NCBI GenBank assembly: GCA_947034885.2
Contig: OX344749.2
Location: 11,113,501-11,177,500 of the forward strand
Source of the DNA: Thuidium tamariscinum
Taxonomy: Eukaryota > Streptophyta > Bryopsida > Hypnales > Thuidiaceae
DNA: 64,000 nucleotides
Direction: 5' to 3'
The notes below the pieces were generated by a model that was not told the DNA's origin, did not search any database, and was given only the letters and a program-made list of their open reading frames with translations. The translations under genes and the position numbers were made by a program. This document shows positions 47,346 to 59,322 of the stretch, one piece after another. Position 1 is the stretch's first letter, and the number at the start of each line of letters is the position of its first letter.

Positions 47346-48477
47346 ACGAATAAGACCTAGCAGTCGTGCTCCAATATGGCTGTGAGCTAAGGGGAAATGA
47401 CCTAGTCCTTCACAAACTATGAAAGAAAAAAAAAATGGGGAACTTTAATGTTCAGGACTTCACACTCCAAGATCCTTCACACGTATCAAAAACATCATGT
47501 TGCACATGACTCACCCAGAATGGGGCCGAAATCACTTCATCATTTAAAATACTAGAAAAGGATCCATGGCTGAGGCTCTATAAAAGTGCGAATTAAATGC
47601 AGTCACGTAGTCTGGAATGAAAATTGTGGGAAAGTTAGCAATATTGGTCAGAATTCTGTGATTCAGTCAATTGAAGCATGTGTAAGTGAAAATCGCTTCC
47701 TTAAAGAATTAGGGAAATAAATCAACAAAAAATTTGATGGCTGGTAGAAGCTGCGTCTAGCATAGGTGCAAGAATCCCATTTCGTAAACAACTTCTTCAT
47801 GACTTTTAAGAGACTCGTTGAAGTCATTTTTTAGTCTTTCTGTAGTTGGACCACTAGTAAATGACTTCACACAATCAAAGTGCAGTCTAAAATCGCCAGA
47901 GCCCACAATAGTATAGACTAGGTATAGCCTAGGGCCTTTGAAGAAATGGTTTCCAGAACCTACAGGCAGACCCTGAAGCAGAAAACCGACAACCGTATTT
48001 GGTTACACTTCGAACTTCACGTCCGGGCAAGATGTTAGCCATTTACTGAAGCCATTGGGGTAGTCCTGAACTTTGAAACTCACAATGTGCAGCTTTAGGG
48101 GATTCTACTCAATTGCTAATCAAATGTGATCGCAGTCTAATGCACGTAGTCTAATCAGTAGATAGACCTTAGTAATGATAGAATCACGTAGATAGTTAAT
48201 TATGAGGCGCCGCCACTCCTTGTGGCTGCGCCATGCTCATGACTTTCTTCCTCGGTCACTTAAGCACCTCCCGCGCTTGGCTTTCTTCCTCAGTTCTGCA
48301 GTTTTGAGGGTCGACGTGAAGCCAGCGGCGCTCCCTTTTCGCGGCGATTGCATGCGCGTTGAAAGTCTCTCATCGTGCACCACCCGATCGGCTGCACGAA
48401 TTGCACGCTAGAGTTCCAGATTGTTCGTTTAGAGAAGAGCGAGGCACTGGAAGAGAGAGGACTTACAGCGACTTGAG
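47346..48477. other. region upstream of the CACTA-2 TnpA-like gene
   Basis: Non-coding. It contains decayed outlying minisatellite units (near 47393) and the promoter side of the plus-strand gene starting at 48478. No TATA box could be assigned with confidence. Confidence 0.4.
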
Positions 48478-51400
48478 ATGGAAGCGCCCCCCGATAGTCC
48501 ACCGCCGGAGAAGGGTGAGTACGAGATAGCGCGCGATGAGAATGTTGCAAGGGTGCGGGTGCTGGCCGCTCCAGCCGAGGCAGCAAGAGCCGAGTTGTGA
48601 GTACGCAGAACCCTCTTCCAATCGCCCTTATAAACCCAATGCAAGGCCAATTTCCTTTACAATCTTCCAGTGCTTGTTCTTGCGCGTGTTCAAACTGTAG
48701 TGTCCATGGCTGTCATCACAATGTAAGGTTCAATGGAGTTCGTAGGTCTTGAAGTACTGTCTGGACGTCATGCATATGAAGCTAAGTACCGTTGTTTTAT
48801 TTTCTTGCTGGTGCATGCTTTCCAAAGCACAACGACGGCGCTTTCCTAGGGTTTCAGTCACCCAACACTATCGTCGCGGCATTCTTTCCCTCAAGAGTGA
48901 AGTCATAGTTGTTGACGAGAGAGTAGTAAGTCACAATATATGTCTTATGACTTACACGCAACTCCATCTAAGTCACGGAGAAGTCCCCTGGAAGTCATAG
49001 AAAAGTTACCGAGAAGTTGCATTTCCAATGTTGGCAAACCACCAACGTGGCGGCCACGTAGGAGTCGTCGTCCTCGTTTGGGTGCCTTAGGAAGTCGAAG
49101 GGCTTGCTTTGGCAAACCCTTGCCAAACTCTGCCTTCGTACCTGCGCTTAGTGTGCGCCACTGTTGATCCTCTATTGCGTACGCGTTCAAAGCCAATACA
49201 TGTAGTGTGAGGAGCGTTTAGGGTGGCCGGCCTCACACCGTTTTCTGCTGGTGGCGCAGAGACAGAGACATTGAAGCGAAGCGGAAGGTCGCGAGGACTC
49301 TAGTCACGTCGGTGAAGGAAGGTGACAGAATTCCGCGGAGGAGTGCCCGGCGCTTAGGTCCTGGAGTGCGGTCGGGAAAGAAGGCAGAGAAGGGCAAGGA
49401 ACAGCAGAGCGGAGAAATGAGGTCAGCGAGAGATTCTTCGTCGGAGGCAACTAAGTCTGACGCTGACGGCGATGCCATCGCGACAGGTATGATGCATCTC
49501 GCAATTGCTTGTACACATGTTGAGCGGCAATCTGAGAAGGCTGCAAAAGCCGCAGGTACATCAACATCTCTTAGTCTCTTACCATGTCTTCTGGGTCGGG
49601 ATTACAGTTTTAGGATTCTGGTTCCCTTTGAGTGTTAGGGTTCAAGGTCCTTGCTTGAATTCTGATTACGTTATATTAGTGTAGTTTCTTGTTCAATGCA
49701 TGTGTGTAATTCATGCTGTAACGGGGAAGCCTTATGGTGGTGAGCACCTCATTAGCAGGATCAGAGGAAGAGCCAATAGACTCTTCCGAAGACGACTTGG
49801 ATTTGGAGGAGGAGGTCGAACCCTTGCTTGACAAGAGGACGAAGAAGAAGAAGGTTACGCCCTTGCAGAACTCGCCATTGAAATTTGGACCACCTCCGCC
49901 TCCTCATCCTACTGCGCCGGAACCAAGCCAACCCAACCTGACTTGGGTGCCCGGACACTACATGCCAGTCCCCCTGCAAGCCCAAACGCCTTGGAGTGCA
50001 GGAGCCACAGCCGCATTGCCAGATCTGTGGCCTTCCCAAAACGCAGGTGCCATCGAAGATGACACCGAGGAGCGGAGAGGCCGAAGGAAACGGAAAGCAG
50101 AATATGATTTGGCTACGCGCCAACGGGCCACCGCGGGCGTCAAGCCAAACCGAGTGTTCGTGTTACCAGGCGGTGAAGTGGACAGCACATGCGAAGGAAA
50201 GAACGCATGGGACGAAGCTTTGAGGGACCTGGTTCCTAAATGTCTAGATGTCAGTGTGGTGGCCTGGTCAAAGCACGAGCAGCACAAGCTCAAGAAACTC
50301 AGAGCTGCGTTGGACAACGAGTTTGAGTACTTGGGCAATCCACTGAGTATGGTTGGATTTAGGCTGGCCGTCACCAAATACCTGAAGGCAGAAAGATGTC
50401 GCTTGAAACATCGATACATGAAAGGTATTGACACTCCTCCTCTACATCTTGACAAGCCAGAGTGGGACCGGCTGAAGGACTATTGGAACATAGACAAGCA
50501 GAAGGAGAAGGCGCGGAAGATGTCCATGGCACGTCAAAGCGTCCGAAATTTGTTGTCTGTGGGCAGGAGAGGGAAGGGCGGCCGTCAATCTTTGGTGGTA
50601 AGTATTCTCGGAACCAAATTTTTTCATTTATTGTTTAGAGCACGCAGCAAGGATACTAATTATTTCTTCTTGTAACGTTGCCAGGGAGGGGGGACGGAAA
50701 CCAGCCCGGGCATGATGGAGGAAGGCGAGGGTAGTCTGTCCAGTGCACGTCAAAAGTATGCGGGCAATGTAAGTTCCCCTTTTGTTTCTGAGGTCTCTTC
50801 TTCGTCAGTAGTTTGGGTGCTCACATACATTGGATCATGATTTGGAGGTGGCCTCGTTTGTGATTAGAATGGCTATGTGACTTGCCTGTATATGTTCATT
50901 CATGCATACCCACGTGAAAAAGCAGTCATACCCACCTTAGTTGACGTTGCAAAATTTAGACATCCTACTTGGCGCGGTCATCTAGGTCAGGTATACCCTA
51001 AACACACCCAACCGATTTAGGAGCATCAAATATCACAAAGGGTATGAGAAGCCCTTTTGTCTTCACCACGTTTTTGGTGTAGTTGCCTTTGAGTCGTGTC
51101 TGAGTTGTGATAAAGTGAGTGCGCAGTTGTGTAGAATCATTTCTGAGAGGCGAAGTCATTTCGAAGTGACGAAACTATTGCAATCATTTAAAGTGGAAGT
51201 CTACCTTGTAGTGAGTATGTCACTTTTACATCTAGCCATTGATAAAGTAAATGGAGAAGGTGTTTAGGGGAAGCAAGAAGGCATTACCAAGGCGAAATGT
51301 AGGTGCAATTAGCAGGGCTCCTCCTCCTGAGCATAGCTTCTCCATTTGAATATCGGAACCTGACCTCCCCACTGTCCGAGAGCAAAGTTCTCATTTAACA

Positions 51401-54400
51401 CGTGCTATAATGATACACGTAACGGTCTTAGTCATTTTCAATGACTCGGACCTGTACTCAGTATCCCCGTAGTCTCTTAGTAGTCACTCTCTAGTCATTT
51501 TTCAGTTGTTTATGAGTCACTCTGTAGTCTCTCCTAAGTCATTTAGGAGTTGCTCTGCAGTTGACCTTAAGTTAGTTAGGAGTCCTTCTGTAGTACCGCT
51601 GTAGTTGTTTAGGAGTCGCGCAAAGGTAGTAGTTGTGTCTGTGGACTAGTGGCAAACTTGAAGCTCTGTGCATTTTGTCCTCACCGTTTTGTATATGTTG
51701 GGGAGTAGATGTCGGGGGCAGGTGACAGCGCTCGGTGGGAAGCCATGGAACTGTGGAAGAAGGACGTAGACGTGAAGTTCGGGCAGTTCCTGGTGAATTC
51801 AAGAGCGCAGACTGCGGCAATTGCTGAAATTCGGTCGATGGTCTCAAGCTTCGTGGGCACCAAGATCAATGTGGATGAAGGCAGTCCATCCATCACGGAG
51901 TCAGCATTGGAGAACCTTGACATGCATGGTAGGGCCGTAGTTGAAGCCGTGGGTGTGGTCCCCAAGTCCAAGATGGTTGTATTGCCCGTGGAAGCTGCAA
52001 TGGAGGATGCCTCTATGGCGCTAGAGAAAAGAGGTCCTCCTCAATTACGACGGAAGAAGAAGGGCCATCAAGTGACCGTAGCGGCTGCGGACATCACCCT
52101 ATCAGATTCTGACTGTGACAATCTCCAACCGAAGGCAATTTCAGGGAAGCTTGACTCCATGCCCCCCGAGTGGAAGGTGGCCGAGCGGGTTGTGTCTTCT
52201 TCCAATAGATCGGTGGTGGCACTCTTCCAAGAGCAAGAAGACCCGAAGGCAATCATTGACCTAGAAGCGGATTCTACTGTACAAGTGGCAGCCCCTAAAC
52301 CACTCCCAGCGACAGCACTAGCATCCACAATTGTACCGCACGTGGAGGTAGCTCCAGAAGGTGTGGTGCCGGATGATGCCATGCTTGAAGAAAACGCGAC
52401 AGTGGGCACAGAGGAAGGGGAGGAAGAAACTGTGCAAAGAGAGTACGACCCACCCACGCTTGATAGCGGAGGTTGTTCACCGATTTCACCAACAACCAGC
52501 AATGCCGCCCCAACCATTGCAGACAAGGAGGAAGGTCAGGGGGACATGGTGGCAGTGCAGAGTTCACCCAATCCATTAGAGGCGGTGAGCCAACACGGGA
52601 GAAGGCACCGTCTGTGGAAGTAGTTGCTGCCGCAGCTTCACCGTCACAGAAGAAGTCAAAGAAGCCACCCAAGTCACCATTGAAGGTATTTCCCCCAAAT
52701 GGGGTTCGTCCATTAACACCGAGTGAGGTGAGACCTTCTGGTACTTCTTCTCTCATGCCAGACATATTAGAGAGTGTGGATCCCAAATTAGTTATTTTCA
52801 ATGTACATGGTACATTGTTAGATTGTAGTATGTTGTGTGAGTCGAATCCAAACCCAAAAATCCGGACCACTGTCAAGACAGCGCATCGGAGAGTAGTGTT
52901 TCGTCCATGGCTGAAGACCTTCTTAGTCCGCTGCTTTGAAAATTTCTGTGTGGGGTTTTGGGGTAGCGGTAGTAAGTCGCACATGGAAGACGTACTGCCA
53001 ACCATATTACGAGATTTGAAAGGTGTCAATGCAGCCCCGTTGTTTGCATGGTCTGGTCAAGTTTTTGAGGGTGAGGATGTCTCAGATGGCAACCCAAGTG
53101 AGTGGGGTAAACAACTAGAGGCAGTGTATGCCAAGTGGCCCCATTTCTGTGGAGCAAATACAGTCATTGTAGATAGTAAACCCTCTAGGGTCAAGTGCAA
53201 CCCTGATTCTAATGTAATCATAAGTACGCCATTCTACGTGAAGTGGATGTGTTCACTGGCAGATGACAAGGAGTACTTGAAACGGTACCTGTGGCCGCTA
53301 TTGGAGGCTTTCCACTCATGCCCAGACGTTCGTGGTTTTCGATCCACATTTCCCGAAATTGTGAATGAATCCATGTCCGAAATGCTGCACAGACGCCGAA
53401 GTGGACACGCATATGAGTTTTTGGACATTGTGGAAGGTGAGGGGAGTAGCTGACCACGGTCTTGCAGACGTCAAAGCACCCCCTCACCGGCCCTTGATCT
53501 TCTTTTCTAATAGTCTATTGATTGGTGTGCAGGTCAAAGGACAGAAACGGGAGGTGAGGCCAAGAATTGCATCGGGGCCGCCCAAAAAAAGTTCCGTTCC
53601 ATCGACGAAGTCGGTAAGTTGATCCTAGAACCAGTGGATACTGATCTGTCATCATAGTCAAAGTTCTTTTCTAATCGTGCCGAAGTAAGAGGGAAGTCAT
53701 TAGATGAAGTCGCAGGGGACGCTGTCTCGTTGTAGTGACGCCGAAGTCACATTGTAGTCACTAAGAAGTCGCATGTTGAAGATGGTAGTCTTCTACTATT
53801 GCTTACGCGGCCCTCATGTTCGAGCTAAAGTGTCACTGAGAATTGCGACGAAAAGGGAATATTACAGTGCCATGAGCATAGAACTTGCGTGTTAGGCTAT
53901 GTACTTTTATTTAGGGAATACACAACCTTTTTTTTGAAATCCAGAAGATGTAGAGAGTGCTAAGTCAGTGGGAGGTCTGTCAGTAATTTGTGGTTGGTCG
54001 CCCTTTCCCTAGGATTATCCTCAAACAGAAGAAGACGCTGAAGATTAAAGTCGCAGTATTAGCATGCCGAAGGTTCAGTATATAGAAAGTAATAGAGCAT
54101 CATGTGCTGCGACAAGTCCCTCGAAAGTGAAGCGCAAGTGACGTTTCAGTCATGTGGAAGTCATGAGGAAGTCGGGATGGAGTGAGTATTCAGTCTAGGA
54201 ATTGCATCGTATATTTGTGCATGTTTTCTGACGGCTTTCCTTCTTGTAGTATCGATGCGGAGACCAAGTATACCTCCTGAACCCGCGCGCGCACAAGCAA
54301 AAGGTGGCGGTGTGTAAGATCAGTGGTTTGCCGGGGAAGCACAAATACCATTTTGGCGAAATTCCAGAGGCGTGGTTCAAGGTGGACATAAAAGAAATTT

Positions 54401-54516
54401 TGTAAAAGGGGGTGGCACTTATGTTTCCTAATGATGCTGACGATCAATCAGTGATTGATGATGTGAGCGGTACTTGCACACTATGGGACCAGAAGTACCT
54501 GAAGCTGACAATGTGA
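48478..54516 (+). CDS. CACTA-2 TnpA-like protein with an embedded FCP1/NIF-like HAD phosphatase domain
   Basis: Exons 48478-48596, 49260-49486, 49759-50597, 50685-50768, 51709-52584 and 52650-53436 have GT-AG borders and agreeing phases (2, 1, 0, 0, 0), giving about 977 residues. The N-terminus has YEIARDENVARVRVLAAPAE, as in plant En/Spm accessory proteins. Exon 3 ends with WDRLKDYWNIDKQKEKA and GRRGKGGRQSLV, a Transposase_24-type region. Exon 6 encodes a HAD-like domain (about residues 760-965): VIFNVHGTLLD, RPWLKTFLVRCFENFCVGFW, PLFAWSGQVFEG, NTVIVDSKPSRVKCNP. It resembles plant FCP1-like/NIF phosphatases, but the DxDGT motif is NVHGT, so catalysis is probably lost. Later exons 53533-53613 and 54250-54516 encode a DUF8039-like tail (GDQVYLLNP, GLPGKHKYHFGEIPEAWFKV) in another phase and contain a TAA at 54403-54405. 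The 3' structure is therefore uncertain. Confidence 0.75.
50769..51708 (+). other. intron of the TnpA-like gene with degenerate AGTC repeats
   Basis: Phase-0 intron between AGN and MSGAGD. From about 51470 to 51640 it is packed with variants of GTAGTC, AGTCATTT and GAGTC(A/G)CTCT, a low-order degenerate repeat resembling the subterminal words of CACTA-2. Confidence 0.6.
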
Positions 54517-55700
54517 GGGCGCCAACGGCAATGTGTTTGCCTTCAAACCGTAACTCAGGACTTCTGTGAGCATGTAGACTCTTGCATCAGGGTAGCGTTT
54601 TTGTAAATATTAAGACTTCAATGAAGTGATGGCCTTCCCCATCTCGGGGGCTACTTGTTGAGATTTTTTCATGGCTGGAAGTCATGTTGTTGCTTCTGAA
54701 TCCAGCGTACCGTGGCTTGTGATGGAATAGCTGGCAGTCATTGCATGAATGTGGTAGGCAGTTTACAGAATGTGAGAGTGATATTGATGTTGTTGAACTC
54801 CCAATATTGAATTCTGCAATTAGAGGTTCCATGTGAATGCTCCGTAGTTGTTGAGAGTGTCAGTCACATCCGAGTGACGTGCATGTCGCTCGGTTCTTGT
54901 TATAGTGCCTAGAAGTTACAACGCAGTAAAATGAGTGAATGTAGAGGAAGCCCTACTACGATGTGAAGGTGGTGGTGAACAACAAATGTGTGGTGACTGT
55001 CATGCGACTAATGAATGCATGAGTAACTAGGTAATGACTGAGAGGAGTGAGCCCCCCCACTCTGGAATTTGTAATGTGCAACTTGGAAGTGACTACACCG
55101 AAAATCGGGTGGTAGCCTTATCTCCATTACTGTAACTAAGTAATGACTGGGAAGTAACTGGGAGCCAAACAACACACGCATGGTGAAAATCACTAGCGAA
55201 CAACTTCGAAATGACTATTGAACTCGCCACGTGTCTACCTTTCAGAAATGTTGTACAACTCCAGAACGACTCCAAAACAACTCAGCGGTCGCTGACGTGT
55301 CCATGGACGTCAGCGCTCAAAACCCATGACCACCCTAAAACCATGACTTCACAGTGACTTCAAAATAACTACCGCAGTGCTGACGTGTCCATCCACGTCA
55401 GCGCTCAAAACCCATGACCATGTCTTAACCATGACTTCACAGTGACTTCGAAATAACTGCCGCAGTGCTGACGTCATCTTCCACCTACTGAAATTTTGGC
55501 GGATATGGGCAGGTGCCCAAACTTTCTCAAAAAATTTCAGAGAATCCCATGTGCCACGTAGACACTGCCATGGTTTGTTCATCCAAGCCGGAACTGGATG
55601 GTGATATTACAGTATCAGTCACAGTGGGTCGTGACTTGTCCACAATGACTTCTGGACCCCAAGTCGCAGCACAGTCGTTTTTGGCCTAAATGACTGCGTA
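54517..55700. other. right subterminal region of CACTA-2
   Basis: Non-coding. Many GACTTC/GAAGTC and ATGACT words lie in both orientations, culminating in an 88-bp tandem repeat at 55291-55478. Confidence 0.65.
55291..55478 (+). repeat. 88-bp subterminal tandem repeat with internal palindrome
   Basis: Copies start GCTGACGTGTCC at 55291 and 55379, and a third partial copy starts at 55467 (exact 88-base spacing). Each full unit contains GCTGACGT ... ACGTCAGC as an inverted pair and TGACTTCACAGTGACTTC. Its position about 270 bp from the right end suits accessory-protein binding sites. Confidence 0.93.
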
Positions 55701-55745
55701 GCAGTCATATATCGTAGTCATTTAAATCCTACTTTTTTTGTAGTG
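55701..55745 (-). repeat. CACTA-2 right terminal inverted repeat
   Basis: Reverse complement opens CACTACAAAAAAA and closes ACTACGATATATGACTGC, matching 40144-40188 at 36 of 45 positions. It is followed directly by the TTA duplication. Confidence 0.9.
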
Positions 55746-55748
55746 TTA
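55746..55748 (+). repeat. CACTA-2 target duplication TTA, right copy
   Basis: Right-hand copy of the 3-bp duplication found at 40141-40143. Confidence 0.85.
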
Positions 55749-58700
55749 TTTCTTCTTTAGTCCTACACATTTGGAATGGATTTAGAGGAGTACGTATACA
55801 GTAAGTGTTGTTGTTCTTGTAAGGCATGATATGAAATGCACAATGAAGAGGGCAGTGAACGCGTTAGCTGCTGCATCCATTTCCAGTGACAAAGGAAACG
55901 CGTATTCATAGTGGTGGACATTGTGTCTTAGAGCTTGCAGAAGGCGAGTTCTGTGTGACAGAAATGCTGTATTTTGTAATTTTTGGAGAAGTTTGCGGAA
56001 CTGCAGATTGGTAGGTGCAATTCCAAATTGCGATGTTCTTTGACTGTAGGAAGTTCTATCTTTCAATGAGAGTGATGTCGTCGGAGAAAGAACCAATGAA
56101 GAATACCTTGGCGAAGTCACATCCCGTACGTCTATACCGCAGTTCACATGTCGAAAGAGAAGTGTGTTGTACGAATGAAGGACCTTCGTTTTCATGAGAA
56201 TGCAGAAGAGGAAATTAAAGATAGTACCTTTGTTTTCAGTTCCTAGAAGGTGTATTCTTAGTTCATCGATTGTTTTACGAGTTCCTGGTCGACAATGACG
56301 ACAGAATTCATGGTCAAATTAGTCGGGGTACGACTGCATTGGACCGGTCTGTAATGAAATTGGAAACCAACAAGTATTGGGGATTCTGTGAGTTCTTCTG
56401 AAATGAGAAGTGTATTGAAGTTAATCCAAATCTAATTAACTCAATGAAGTTGACATGTGTAGTGAACAACAAATGCTGAACCAAGAGGAAAGTGCAACGA
56501 TGTTGGCATCGTGTTTGAAGGCAACCATGCGTCCATGCCTTAGTATGGAATTCTAGAATGCTCGCTATTCGTGCACAATGTTGAATTGAAGATGTAAGTC
56601 TTCTCGTTCTTGGAAACCTATTGTCACTTGAACATGTGCACAGGAGGTGTGCATGAAGGATACATCTCTTACACTTCCTAGGAAAGCGATGTTGGGCTTT
56701 GCTTCAAGTAAGATTGTTTTACAATGAACCTACGAACTGTATGCATGTGTGGAAATGATGACATTTCATTTTGCAAACTTTTCAATCCCTGTGCTGTAAG
56801 ATATGTTGAAGTATGGTGTAATTGATGTTGCAGAATGTGGTACACTTGAACAAACAATGCAGCTCAAAACTAGACTACTTCTTTGGTACAGGAAGAGGAG
56901 TTCCGAGAAGAGAAGTGTTACAATTGTTGTTTCGAAGACATTGCCAACACCGTTGGCGTTCTACAATTCTTGAGGACTGAAGTGAATGGAAAAAGTCGGT
57001 GTGTATTCATCTTCTGTGTTTGCAGAAAGTGATATTGCAATTACTGGCAAGTCAATGGATTTGTAATTGGAAATTCTCTTCTCCAATGAAGGTTTGCAAT
57101 TCAGGAGAAGCCAGGCCTTTTTAGGATTAGCCCTTGCTGTTGGAAGTGGAAGTGTCAGTCATGTGTAAGCATGAAGGCTTTTGTGGTATGTGTGCTTCAT
57201 TTGCTAGCATTCACAAAGAAGGCACCGAAGGGTGCACACTGTTTCCTACTTTGCCGTAATGGGGTAGTGGGAATTGCAGCAGTGACGTTCAGTAAGCTCT
57301 GTTTTCAATGAAGTTGCAATTTCAGATGAGAATTGCAAGTGTCAAATGCTGAAGTTGCTAACCACCTATCAGTATGATAGGTTCTTTGTGCTGAATTGAA
57401 CATAAAATACTTCACCAAAATTAGTGCAGTCTGTAAATTTCCCTTAATACAAATTCATTGGTAAGGATGTTGAAGATGAGTGCAGGGCACCTTGGAAGTC
57501 ATTGTGTCTTGTTCACGTCCGTTCATATTGTTAGTAGCAACTATAGGCACTTCCTGCTTTCTTTTAGCGGCCATTCCTAAGCGTGAATTCCAAATGGAGG
57601 GATAATTTTAATGCTTACAAAACGAATGGCAGATTTGTAGTGAATCCAGGTATTTGTCCCGAAAATACAGCTACAGCGAAGCCGTTGTGCACCTCAAAGT
57701 GGAACCATGTTGTGCTTCGTTTATGAGAGGACGTTGCTTGTGGACATGGCGCCCATGATCTAGCGAACGTCCAAGAACAGAACACTGTGCTGCCGACTGG
57801 AGAGTCCAAGCTTTTCGTAGTTCGACGAGTTCTTTCCGTAGTTTGTGCTTGAACTGTTAGCCGGGTACAACGTCACGGCAAACAAGGTTAGTAGTTCAGT
57901 GGTTTCTTGTTTTTGATCAAATTAGGTATTTTTGATTACAAACTTTATTAGTGAGGATCACATCTTTGTAGAACCATTGTTACCAGATTCTACATTCACG
58001 AGGCTCTGGAATTAGTGGTACTGTTTTCTCGTGACTGCAACTTCAAAGTCATGTGGATATATACAGTGTTGGGGGTGTAGGATACTAGGATCTTTGATTT
58101 CCGGAGAATTCTGAAGGTTTTAATTTCCATTTCATTGATTGCTCTTCGACGGCTCAATTTCTTATCAGTAGAAGTGAATCCTACTGTTTGCAGGACGTCA
58201 TCTCGTTGTATGGGTTCATGGAACAAGAAGAATGTAGTGTCTTCTAGGTACAACCTAAACGTAGTACAAACTACTCTGGAACCTCAATTAGATGGTTCTG
58301 CAAGATTTCAACTATCTTGAAGGGCCTCGCTAGGCAATGAGATGTTGGTTCTACAAACTACCGCCCTGTACCCTGAAGGCATCAAAATATGGCAGCCTCA
58401 ACAGAAGCTTCAGAACAACCGCAATTGCTAATACTTCCACATGTCGACCGGACAATCATCTTAGCTGACCTACCCGTTCCTTTGCAAGTAACCCAACATC
58501 CGTGAAAGGTACATGCTTCTCAGTTTTCTGAATGTAGGGTGCACCTGAAAGAATCATAGACCTCTATTCCAATGATGTTGACAACCAGACAACAATAAGA
58601 ACAGTCAACAGTGAGAAGATGAGGAAAACAGTGTGTGAAGAAGGATTCTGTGTTTCCTCTCTTTTCTTGGGCTGCATGTTCACATACAACATGAGAAAAT

Positions 58701-59322
58701 GCTTTGTGACAAGGCAAACCTGGCATGGTTGTTGGCACTGCTGCTGTTATGATGGTGGTCAGAAGCAACGTTTTTCTTTTTCTGGGTGGACGTCGTTCAC
58801 TTCAACCAGGCGTCGTCGCTGGAAAGTAACGCTGTGAGTGCTTTCTTGGGGCATCTTTTCTGCTGTTCTGTCGTCCATTTTGTTATTGGGGTTCATGCGT
58901 GCAGAATTAATGTCTTCAGAAATGAAACATTTCTAAGTCTATGCATCATGAGAGGAGGATGTCGTGACAATTCTACAATTCATAGAATAATGCACACTAG
59001 AAGTGTTGACTGACGAGTGAAAATCGTAGCACTTATATTTGTTCTTGAGGTTTTCATGTTTAGAAGAGAAAAGTACATATAATAGATGAAACCTAAACCG
59101 TCCCTTCGTCAGAAGCTGTAGTCATGTGTAAGTCACAGAATTTGTAGCACGTATGAGAACGGCAAATCTCAGCTCAAAATTCCCACTGCAGTGCCATAAT
59201 GTAGTCACTCTTATGAAGCAATTTCATGTCACCATTTTCAAGGCGTTTGGATGTCATTTTCTCTCATACCTGTGTTGCGACCGATTCTTTAACTTCTATT
59301 AAATGGAGCAAAGAGGAAGAGA
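55749..59322. other. right continuation of CACTA-1 sequence, no supported gene
   Basis: Composition (GAAGT-rich on the plus strand) matches 25-35.5 kb, supporting the view that CACTA-2 split one older element. Only short frames are present, and none has a recognisable domain. Confidence 0.45.

Larger units (their letters stand above)
40144..55745. mobile_element. CACTA-2, complete En/Spm-type transposon (15,602 bp)
   Basis: Begins CACTACAAAAAAA and ends TTTTTTTGTAGTG, flanked by TTA on both sides. The terminal inverted repeats are about 45 bp with 36 matches. Inside, tnp2 (minus strand, left) and a TnpA-like gene (plus strand, right) are divergent, each leaving about 1.2-1.3 kb of subterminal sequence full of GACTTC/GAAGTC and AGTCAT words. 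The structure is that of an autonomous-type CACTA element, but tnp2 is broken by two stop codons. It is inserted in CACTA-1 sequence. Confidence 0.92.

Noticed and set aside
46777..47346. 189-codon minus-strand frame with PSHFPFFFGWLPC repeats
   Set aside because: Explained by the 54-bp minisatellite: a period divisible by three keeps frames open on both strands.
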